11,432 bases of DNA, taken from assembly GCA_028694875.1 (NCBI GenBank), contig JAQVKB010000015.1, positions 1 to 11,432 on the forward strand, written 5' to 3'. Positions 1 to 6,064 of the stretch are shown here, piece by piece. The DNA comes from Candidatus Izemoplasmatales bacterium (GTDB lineage: Bacteria > Bacillota_I > Bacilli_A > Izemoplasmatales > Hujiaoplasmataceae). The position numbers and the translations under genes are program-made. Positions within the stretch are counted from its first letter, which is position 1. Every line of letters starts with the position of its first letter. The notes below the pieces were generated by a model. That model was not told the DNA's origin. It did not search any database and saw only the letters and a list, made by a program, of their open reading frames with translations.

Positions 1-797
1 GCGAGGTGGATAATCTTTTTTTGAGTATCAGGGACTAAGGCCGTTGAAACTTCCTCCCCCAAATCACCACGAGCGACCATAATGCCATCGACCACTTCCA
101 AGATTTGGTTGAGATTGTCGACCCCTTCTTGGTTTTCGATTTTGGCGATCAATTCAATCGTCGGTTTGCCTTCTTGTTCTAAAATGTTTCGAATCGCCAA
201 CACATCTTCTTTTCTTCGAACAAAGGACATGGCAATCATATCGACGCCTTGTTGACAAACAAAGCGAATATCAGAGTCATCTTTTTCCGACAAAAATGGC
301 ATCGAAAGTTTGACGTTGGGCACATTCACCCCTTTGCGGGATTTGATGGCGCCGGAGTTGCGAATTTGACAGTGAATCACGCCTTCCTCGACGGATAACA
401 CATCGAGTCTCATCTTGCCATCGTCAATCAGAAGATAATCTCCGGATTGTATGTCATCAAACAATTCCGGTGTCGAAATATGGAAACGTTGCTTGTTTCC
501 TAATACTTCTTCACGGACCACGTCCACAAGGTCGCCCTTCACAAAAGTCGCTTTGTCATTTTCAAACATGCCGCAACGAATTTCAGGTCCTTTGGTGTCC
601 GCCATGATGCCAATATAGCGATTACGCTCTTTGGCAATTCTGCGGATGCGTTCGATTCGCGTCGCATGTTCTTCATGGGTGCCATGAGAAAAATTCAAGC
701 GTCCGACATTCATCCCCGCATCAATCATTTTTCCAATCATTTCATCCGAATCAATGGCAGGACCAATGGTGCAGATAATTTTCGTTTTTCGTTTCAT
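1..797 (-). CDS. pyk: Pyruvate kinase, N-terminal 265 residues (3' end cut by window edge)
   Basis: Pyruvate kinase makes ATP and pyruvate from phosphoenolpyruvate and ADP, the last step of glycolysis, in the cytosol. The visible part starts MKRKTKIICTIGPA and holds RLNFSHG (residues 33-39), DTKGPEIR (67-74, entry to the B domain), ELIAKIENQEG (about 215-225, with the catalytic Lys219 and Mg ligand Glu221) and DGIMVARGDLGEE (237-249, with Mg ligand Asp245). These are the family hallmarks in the right order. The protein is usually 470-590 residues, so roughly half, including the C-terminal allosteric domain, lies beyond position 1. The ATG at 797-795 is preceded by a strong AAGGAGG at 809-803. 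The gene follows typA after 75 bp and appears to have its own promoter there. Confidence 0.96.
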   Translation of the reverse strand, partial: MKRKTKIICTIGPAIDSDEMIGKMIDAGMNVGRLNFSHGTHEEHATRIERIRRIAKERNRYIGIMADTKGPEIRCGMFENDKATFVKGDLVDVVREEVLGNKQRFHISTPELFDDIQSGDYLLIDDGKMRLDVLSVEEGVIHCQIRNSGAIKSRKGVNVPNVKLSMPFLSEKDDSDIRFVCQQGVDMIAMSFVRRKEDVLAIRNILEQEGKPTIELIAKIENQEGVDNLNQILEVVDGIMVARGDLGEEVSTALVPDTQKKIIHL

Positions 798-802
798 AGA
801 AA

Positions 803-856
803 CCTCCTTCACGGACAATTCGATTCTATTATACACCAAGTAAGTGAAGAATGCAT
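803..856 (-). promoter_or_regulatory. Predicted sigma-A promoter and RBS of pyk
   Basis: On the minus strand a consensus TATAAT lies at 833-828. A weak -35 candidate, TGCATT, sits 16 bp upstream at 855-850. The -10 box is about 30 nt from the pyk ATG, and AAGGAGG occupies 809-803. The -10 is convincing and the -35 is not. No terminator is seen between typA and this site, so pyk may be served both by read-through and by its own promoter. Confidence 0.5.
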
Positions 857-872
857 GTGCACTCTCGTTGGA

Positions 873-2696
873 TTACTCGGTAAAACGTTTTCGGCTGTCT
901 TGCTTCTTGCGCTCGTTCGTATTGAGAATCCGTTTGCGGATTCGAATCGAGAACGGCGTGATTTCGACAAGTTCATCCTCATCGATGTAATCGAGACAAG
1001 TTTCCAACGACATTTGACGAGGTCGTTTCAAGACGACGGTAGAATCTTTGGTCGAAGAACGGGTGTTAGTTTGTTGTTTTTCTCGTGTCACATTGACAGC
1101 GAGATCTTGATCCCGATTGCATTCTCCGACGATCATGCCTTCATAGACACGATTGCGTGGCGGAATAAACATCGTTCCGCGGTCTTCCAATGCCCCCAAA
1201 GAATACGCCGTGGACATCCCTTCATCCACGGATACCAACACACCGAATTTACGTTCTGCGGGATGAAAATCCGTCATCGGACGATATTCAAAAAATGTAT
1301 GATTGATGATGCCATAACCTTTGGTTACGGTTAAGAAGTCTGTCATGAACCCAATCAAACCGCGGGAAGGCATCGTATAATACAAACGACTTTGATTTTC
1401 AAAGGTTTCCATTTTTTCAATAATGCCGTTGCGATCGCCAACCAGTTCCATGACTTTTCCCAACGTTTCTGTAGGGGTTTCAATCTGAACGGATTCATAC
1501 GGTTCCATGTTCACACCATCGACTTCTTTCATGATGACACGCGCTTTCGACACTTCAAATTCAAATCCTTCTCGACGCATGTTTTCAATCAGGATTCCCA
1601 AGTGGAGTTCGCCACGTCCGGATACAATCCACGATTCATTGTTCGAAACACGATCCACTTTGAGCGACAAATCACGTTGGATTTCGCGGAACAAGCGGTC
1701 ATCGATCTTCGACGATGTAACAAATTTTCCTTCTTCACCTGCAAAGGGAGAAGTGTTTGTTCCAAATGTCATTTGAACGGTAGGCTCACCAATCGTAATG
1801 AGCGGAAGTCTCGTCGTCGAATTGATGTTTCCGACGGTTTCACCGACATAAATATCGGCTAGTCCTGAAATCGCCACAATGTCGCCAGCATAAGCTTCTT
1901 CCGTTTCTACACGTTCAAGACCCATGTAGCCAAAGATTTTTTGAAGACGAAATGTGGTGACGCTACCATCCATTCGGATGCATTGTAGCATTTCATTGAC
2001 TCTCATCGTACCAGATTGGATTTTGCCAATACCGATGCGACCAACATAGTCATTGTAATCTAAAATCGAAGGTTGAAACAAGAGTTCTCCATGGGAATCG
2101 ACAATCGGAGCAGGGGTTTCTTTGACAATCATGTCAAGAAGCGGACGAAAATCGTCCGAATCTTGAAGGATCGGTTGGTGACTAGATTTTCCATAGAGTG
2201 CAGAAGCAAACAAATAGGGAAACTCGATTTGGTCGTCATTCGCACCCAGTTCTAAGAACAAGTCGAGGACTTCATCCACGACTTCGATGGGTCTTGCGGC
2301 TTCCCGATCGACTTTATTGATGACGACCATCGGTTTGACATGCGCTTCTAGCGCTTTTTTTAACACAAACCGTGTTTGTGGCATACATCCTTCTTTGGCA
2401 TCGACCACAAGCAAAACGCCATCGACCATATTCATGATGCGTTCGACTTCGCCAGCGAAATCCGCATGTCCTGGTGTATCGAGAATGTTGATGCGGTAGC
2501 CTTTGTATCGAATCGCCGTATTTTTCGCAAGAATCGTAATGCCTCGTTCGCGTTCCAATTGATTGGAGTCCATGGCACGTTCTTGGATTTTTTGGTGTTG
2601 GTGCAGGGTTTCGGATTGCTTTAACAAGCCGTCCACTAAGGTTGTTTTGCCATGGTCCACGTGAGCGATAATGGCGATATTGCGAATTTTAATCAT
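873..2696 (-). CDS. typA: TypA/BipA translational GTPase
   Basis: TypA (BipA) is a ribosome-binding GTPase of the EF-G/LepA class that helps 50S subunit assembly and growth under cold or stress. All G motifs are visible: AHVDHGKT (11-18), RGITI (51-55), DTPGHADF (73-80), NKVD (127-130) and SALYG (165-169). The EF-G-like domains and the BipA-specific C-terminal domain follow, with RGLIGFMTDFLT and a GMIVGE segment. The length of 607 residues is normal for the family. The ATG at 2696 is preceded by AGAGGA ending 4 nt upstream. It lies 43 bp behind the pseudouridine synthase gene and is probably co-transcribed with it. A gene for 23S rRNA modification next to an assembly GTPase fits a shared role in ribosome biogenesis. 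The last 25 or so residues are very basic. Confidence 0.97.
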   Translation of the reverse strand: MIKIRNIAIIAHVDHGKTTLVDGLLKQSETLHQHQKIQERAMDSNQLERERGITILAKNTAIRYKGYRINILDTPGHADFAGEVERIMNMVDGVLLVVDAKEGCMPQTRFVLKKALEAHVKPMVVINKVDREAARPIEVVDEVLDLFLELGANDDQIEFPYLFASALYGKSSHQPILQDSDDFRPLLDMIVKETPAPIVDSHGELLFQPSILDYNDYVGRIGIGKIQSGTMRVNEMLQCIRMDGSVTTFRLQKIFGYMGLERVETEEAYAGDIVAISGLADIYVGETVGNINSTTRLPLITIGEPTVQMTFGTNTSPFAGEEGKFVTSSKIDDRLFREIQRDLSLKVDRVSNNESWIVSGRGELHLGILIENMRREGFEFEVSKARVIMKEVDGVNMEPYESVQIETPTETLGKVMELVGDRNGIIEKMETFENQSRLYYTMPSRGLIGFMTDFLTVTKGYGIINHTFFEYRPMTDFHPAERKFGVLVSVDEGMSTAYSLGALEDRGTMFIPPRNRVYEGMIVGECNRDQDLAVNVTREKQQTNTRSSTKDSTVVLKRPRQMSLETCLDYIDEDELVEITPFSIRIRKRILNTNERKKQDSRKRFTE

Positions 2697-2716
2697 GGAT
2701 TCCTCTCTTGGTACGC

Positions 2717-2737
2717 TCCTGAAGATAGTCTTCAGGA
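2717..2737 (-). repeat. Perfect 9-bp inverted repeat (hairpin) in the rlu-typA gap
   Basis: TCCTGAAGA at 2717-2725 and TCTTCAGGA at 2729-2737 form a perfect 9-bp stem with a 3-nt loop. It begins two bases after the stop codon of the pseudouridine synthase gene and ends 20 nt before the typA ATG. On the minus strand it is followed by GCGTACC, with no T run, so it is not a classical Rho-independent terminator. It could stabilise an mRNA 3' end, mark a processing site, or influence typA expression. It would probably end just upstream of the typA Shine-Dalgarno site and so would not hide it. Confidence 0.6.
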
Positions 2738-2739
2738 AG

Positions 2740-3555
2740 TTAAGACGTGATCGTCACAAATTCTTTGGTAAAAGGGTGATAAAACGAGATTTTCTGTGCA
2801 TGAAGCATCACCCGAGAGGCACTCATGCGCGAACCGTACAACGTATCGCCCAACAAAGGGTGTCCTAAAAATGCGGCATGAACACGGATTTGATGGGTTC
2901 TTCCCGTCTCAAGTTCAAAGCTGACTTCAGAAATGGAAGGAACTTGATGGAGCGTTTCATACTTGGTGATGGCTTCTTTTCCAGTTCGACTGACGCGGTA
3001 CTTGCCATTCACATGACGATCGCTACCAATCAGTTCTTGGATTCTCCCCTTGGGCTTGGGAAAGTTTCCTTCCACGAGCGCCACGTATTGGCGATGAACG
3101 AGTTGACGGGATAGTGACTGCGACATGGCCGCCAGTGCAATGGGATGCTTTGCATATAATATCACACCAGAGGTCTCTTTGTCGAGACGATGCACATGGT
3201 CCGCATGATTGACATGCATCTGCGCAAGTGCACGGTCCACGGTCGTGTCCAACGTGACGGTATCCACGTGATCCAAATCATAAATTAACATGCCTGAAGG
3301 CTTGTCAACAACCAGATAATGTTCATCCTGCCATAGGATCTTGGCGGGCTCACCGAGCCCAGGCCGAAGATCATCATAACGAAGTTGGATTTGTTGTTTT
3401 GGAAGAACAATTGACTCAGAAAGCAATGGTTTTCCATCCAAAAGAAGCGCAGATTCTCGACATAATTGATGGATTTTTTTGGTTGCGACACCCAAATCCA
3501 TCAAATATTCAAGAAGTGTCATCGATTTCTCGATATTCGCTATCCAAGTGTACAA
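2740..3555 (-). CDS. RluA-family pseudouridine synthase (RluD/YjbO-like), TTG start
   Basis: This cytosolic enzyme converts specific uridines in 23S rRNA, or possibly tRNA, to pseudouridine. With the start chosen here it has 271 residues: an S4-like N-terminal segment (about 20-45), the catalytic motif HRLDKETSG at about 122-130 with the nucleophile Asp125, and the conserved ETGRTHQIRVH and GDTLYG motifs near the C-terminus. The start is taken as TTG at 3555-3553 because a near-perfect Shine-Dalgarno site, GGAGGTGAT, ends 4 nt upstream and gives the core GGAGG a 7-nt spacing. It also gives an N-terminus (MYTWIANIEKSMTLLEYL) typical of the family. An ATG at 3522 has only a weak GAG in front of it, and the extension to 3609 would read through the RBS. 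The target uridine cannot be told from sequence. The gene lies 54 bp behind the DUF5668 gene. Confidence 0.93.
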   Translation of the reverse strand: MYTWIANIEKSMTLLEYLMDLGVATKKIHQLCRESALLLDGKPLLSESIVLPKQQIQLRYDDLRPGLGEPAKILWQDEHYLVVDKPSGMLIYDLDHVDTVTLDTTVDRALAQMHVNHADHVHRLDKETSGVILYAKHPIALAAMSQSLSRQLVHRQYVALVEGNFPKPKGRIQELIGSDRHVNGKYRVSRTGKEAITKYETLHQVPSISEVSFELETGRTHQIRVHAAFLGHPLLGDTLYGSRMSASRVMLHAQKISFYHPFTKEFVTITS

Positions 3556-3560
3556 AACAT

Positions 3561-3570
3561 CACCTCCAAG
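3561..3570 (-). promoter_or_regulatory. Strong RBS that fixes a TTG start
   Basis: The minus strand reads CTTGGAGGTG followed by AT. GGAGGTGAT is a 9-base match to the anti-Shine-Dalgarno complement. The first usable in-frame start is TTG at 3555. An ATG inside the site (GTGATG) is out of frame. This decides the start of the pseudouridine synthase gene. Confidence 0.8.
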
Positions 3571-3609
3571 AAAAAGGAAAACGTCACGAAGTCGTTTCCC
3601 CCAACTCAA

Positions 3610-3912
3610 CTATTTCTTGTCTTTCAGTAAAATCCAACCACCAAACGCAATGAGCATGATTGGCAAGAGATATCCATCCAGATTCCATCCGTTGGTTTGT
3701 GCAAACAAGTACAGACCGATGCCAAGCAAGATGACGTTTCCCGTGTTCACGCCTTGTTTCCCAATCGAAAGAATCGCGGGAATGATCAAGAAGAAGGTCC
3801 ACCATCCATCAAACCATAATGTGAAATGCCAAATGTTGAGAATGCGGAAGAGAATGGCAACCCCTGCCACAATCAAGAGAATACCAAATAAGTTGCGGTT
3901 GTCTTTGTTCAT
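3610..3912 (-). CDS. Small membrane protein, DUF5668 / LiaI-LiaF-like transmembrane region
   Basis: A 100-residue protein that is almost entirely hydrophobic, with four likely membrane segments at about residues 7-25, 38-51, 57-72 and 80-96, short loops, and a basic tail LLKDKK. The WFDGWWTFFLIIPAILSI block, with aromatic residues ahead of a helix, resembles the LiaI/LiaF-like transmembrane region (DUF5668) of Bacillota envelope-stress proteins. There is no LiaF C-terminal domain, so a direct role in LiaRS-type sensing is not shown. AAAGGA at 3925-3920 precedes the ATG by 7 nt. It starts 18 bp after the GH65 gene and is 54 bp ahead of the pseudouridine synthase gene, so it is mid-operon. Function unknown. 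The family call is moderate and the coding call is strong. Confidence 0.8.
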   Translation of the reverse strand: MNKDNRNLFGILLIVAGVAILFRILNIWHFTLWFDGWWTFFLIIPAILSIGKQGVNTGNVILLGIGLYLFAQTNGWNLDGYLLPIMLIAFGGWILLKDKK

Positions 3913-3930
3913 CGTTTTTTCCTTTCAATC

Positions 3931-5928
3931 CTATTCGGAAGAATTCAATTCATCCATCGTTTCTAAAGAAGGCTCCTCTTCATTCCATGAAACCAACACG
4001 GAATGATTTCGAACTTTCACTTGGGCTACTTTGCCACGATGCCATACTTTTGTCGAAATACCATTGATACCTTTCGGTAATCGATAATCGGCGGAAAGCA
4101 AATATTCCTCGGCGCGAAGGTCGCAAAAACCTTGCATTAACATCCAATAAGCCATCCCATGCATCACATATTGAGTCGAGGTCATGGCAATTAATGGTGC
4201 ATCGATTGGTTTCAGGATTCCACATTGCGCCAACTGCAGAAACAAGGGAATCGCATCGTCCTCATGGTTTTCCTCGATCGCCTGCATGGACTGACCGAGA
4301 AGTGCCATGAGATGAGTGAGCGGCTTTTTCTTATTTGGGAGATACGGGCTCGCTCTTTGTGTTGTCAAAACGCGCAAGAGTAGGTCCCCGGCTTTTTGGG
4401 ATTGCACATCAAGTGGTGGCAACGCGATGGTATTTTTCACCTGACGAATCTCTTGAATTTCATGAACTCTTTCCTGTTCAAAAGCATGAACCCAATCGTG
4501 ATCAATTTTCCTTGCCATGGTTAAAGTTTGGAAGAAAGTTTCGAGAGTCCGTAACACCATATGATGGGTGTATCCATCATGATCTGTCGGTGGAAAGGAC
4601 AAATCGACACCGAGTACTTGTTGAAAAACGTAACGTTTTTTAGTCGCATCGAACTTGGCATAACTCGTATAGAACAACGCGCTCTCATAAAGAAAATCAA
4701 GACCACCTTCGAGAAGAATTTCTGCGTCAAGCGTTCTTGACAAATAATCCTTCAAAGCAAAGGCCAACGCGGTATTTCCATGGATAGGAATCGCGGAATC
4801 GTTGAGTTCAAAGGCATCGTCATCAAGATAGAGTGCGCCACGATATCCGCGCTTTTTGGCTTCTTCGATTGCTTTCGGTAAGCCATGGAAACGCGACTTG
4901 AGATAACGTTTCGCGCTCTTGAGATCGGTATTTAAATAATAAGGGAAAACAAACAAATCAGTTTTCCATGCGTCCGACTCTAAATTCAAGCCATTCCATA
5001 ATGGCGATGAAGGAACCATTGACGTATCGGTTTGTGGACGAATTCCAATCAGTTGAAACAAGCTGTGTTTGATTCCTGTATCGATTTCCTCGAGTCCGGT
5101 GATATCGACACCACCTTCCAGCCATTTCTTCGCCCACCAACGTTTGTTCGCCGTCGCTAATTTGCGATACCCATTGGTTTTGGCGGAAGCAACCCGATCG
5201 AGTGCTTTCTTTTTGATGGAGGGTTGAGAATGCATGACTGTGGCGAAAATATGGACTGTGTACACTCTCGCCGCTGTAAGTTTCAATTGATAATGATGGA
5301 GAATCTTGTCTTCGAGGTACGCCAGAGTCTCTTTGTTTCGAAAGTTCGTCCAAATTCCTTGGGCGACCAAGATTTCCTTCTTGGTGTCTTTGGTTTTGGA
5401 TTTCGTCCAAAGAATCTCATTGTCAACACCGTGTGTAACTTCGGATAGATGAAAACGAGCCTCATCCAGTAACAAAGTATCAATCCCGGTATAGAAGTCA
5501 ATGTCAATATCGGAGGAAGCTGAGAATTGATATTGAGCGTAGATCATCGAACGATGGGTTTGATCGAGGAAGCGTTCGCTTTCCACGGTCATGAGCGCAT
5601 CTTCCAAGTGAAAGGTTGTCTTTCTTGAAAATGTTCCTGTTTTCATATCGAGGGAGGATTCATGAAGATAGGGCGGAAGCGTATCCACACCAATCTTATT
5701 TCCACGATATTCAAAAAATGCCGTCAAAGGATGATGGGTGGTTACCGCACGTTTTCGGCCTTCCTCATCGGAGTCCAACAAACCGAAGAGGTTGCAAGCT
5801 GCACTGTCTTTGGCCTGATGTTCCTCGAGTGTTCCACGCAAACTGAGTGAACCATTTTGCAACAAAAAAGTCGTTCCGTCCAAGGAAACACGTTTCGGAT
5901 CATAACCACTTTTCGTTATCGAATACAT
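3931..5928 (-). CDS. Divergent GH65-family glycoside phosphorylase/hydrolase homologue, catalytic acid apparently lost
   Basis: GH65 enzymes phosphorolyse or hydrolyse alpha-glucosides such as maltose, trehalose or kojibiose, acting in the cytosol. This 665-residue protein has no signal peptide. It shows the N-terminal NGSLSLRGTLEE (25-36, family NGY.G.RG..EE), the (alpha/alpha)6-barrel landmarks AWKTDLFVFPYY (320-331, family FWDTE.F..PFF), SRFHGLPKAIEEAKKRGYRGALYL (about 345-368) and an IH pair (382-383). The family loop GVDEYH...NNAYTNYM aligns without gaps to GVDLSFPPTDHDGYTHHM (440-457), so the general-acid Glu is Leu443 here. It is somewhat shorter than typical phosphorylases (about 750-800). 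The ATG at 5928 has AAGAGGAA at 5940-5933; an in-frame start at 5991 would place a promoter-proximal palindrome inside the gene and has no good RBS. No transporter or beta-phosphoglucomutase gene lies beside it. Family membership is fairly sure, activity doubtful. Confidence 0.82.
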   Translation of the reverse strand: MYSITKSGYDPKRVSLDGTTFLLQNGSLSLRGTLEEHQAKDSAACNLFGLLDSDEEGRKRAVTTHHPLTAFFEYRGNKIGVDTLPPYLHESSLDMKTGTFSRKTTFHLEDALMTVESERFLDQTHRSMIYAQYQFSASSDIDIDFYTGIDTLLLDEARFHLSEVTHGVDNEILWTKSKTKDTKKEILVAQGIWTNFRNKETLAYLEDKILHHYQLKLTAARVYTVHIFATVMHSQPSIKKKALDRVASAKTNGYRKLATANKRWWAKKWLEGGVDITGLEEIDTGIKHSLFQLIGIRPQTDTSMVPSSPLWNGLNLESDAWKTDLFVFPYYLNTDLKSAKRYLKSRFHGLPKAIEEAKKRGYRGALYLDDDAFELNDSAIPIHGNTALAFALKDYLSRTLDAEILLEGGLDFLYESALFYTSYAKFDATKKRYVFQQVLGVDLSFPPTDHDGYTHHMVLRTLETFFQTLTMARKIDHDWVHAFEQERVHEIQEIRQVKNTIALPPLDVQSQKAGDLLLRVLTTQRASPYLPNKKKPLTHLMALLGQSMQAIEENHEDDAIPLFLQLAQCGILKPIDAPLIAMTSTQYVMHGMAYWMLMQGFCDLRAEEYLLSADYRLPKGINGISTKVWHRGKVAQVKVRNHSVLVSWNEEEPSLETMDELNSSE

Positions 5929-5968
5929 AGGGTTCCTCTTTCTACACGACTTCGATTGCATGGAAAAC

Positions 5969-5987
5969 AGATGTCTTAAAGACATCT
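5969..5987. repeat. Perfect 19-bp palindrome, candidate operator of the GH65 gene
   Basis: On the plus strand this is AGATGTCTTAAAGACATCT: two 9-base arms around a single central A. It lies 41 bp upstream of the GH65 ATG and, if the predicted promoter is right, about +4 to +22 from the transcription start, a usual place for a repressor operator. As RNA it could also form a 7-bp hairpin with a 5-nt loop. No regulator gene is present in the window. Confidence 0.5.
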
Positions 5988-5997
5988 TCAATGTTAT

Positions 5998-6026
5998 ATG
6001 ATACCACGAATCCTGAAAAAAAGATA
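5998..6026 (-). promoter_or_regulatory. Predicted extended -10 promoter of the GH65 operon
   Basis: The minus strand reads TGGTATCAT, an extended -10 with TATCAT at 6003-5998 and TG one base upstream. The -35 position 17 bp away (TATCTT, 6026-6021) is poor. The transcription start would be near 5991, leaving a leader of about 60 nt. A second possible -10, TATAAC, overlaps at 5998-5993. The assignment rests on position and the extended -10 only. Confidence 0.4.
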
Positions 6027-6040
6027 GCCTTCGCCGTGGT

Positions 6041-6064
6041 CAAAAAACCAAACTAATTGTTGGT
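6041..6064 (-). terminator. Weak candidate terminator at the end of the GGDEF-EAL gene
   Basis: On the minus strand ACCAA (6064-6060) and TTGGT (6051-6047) form a 5-bp stem around the TAG stop codon, followed by a run of six Ts (6047-6042). The stem is short and AT-rich, so termination would be partial at best. No better terminator is visible in the 124-bp gap to the GH65 gene. Confidence 0.25.

Noticed and set aside
666..1334. 222-codon open frame on the plus strand
   Set aside because: It is antisense to the 3' half of typA and the start of pyk, has no RBS or family resemblance, and is explained by the codon pattern of the true genes.
2717..2737. Rho-independent terminator between rlu and typA
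   Set aside because: The stem is good but there is no T tract on either strand next to it, so it is listed only as an inverted repeat.
3479..4006. 175-codon plus-strand frame
   Set aside because: It spans parts of three minus-strand genes and their gaps, with no RBS or recognisable domain.
3931..5991. Longer GH65 start at 5991
   Set aside because: It lacks a good RBS and would include the palindrome and predicted transcription start; the N-terminal extension is unlike GH65, whereas the ATG at 5928 has AAGAGGAA.
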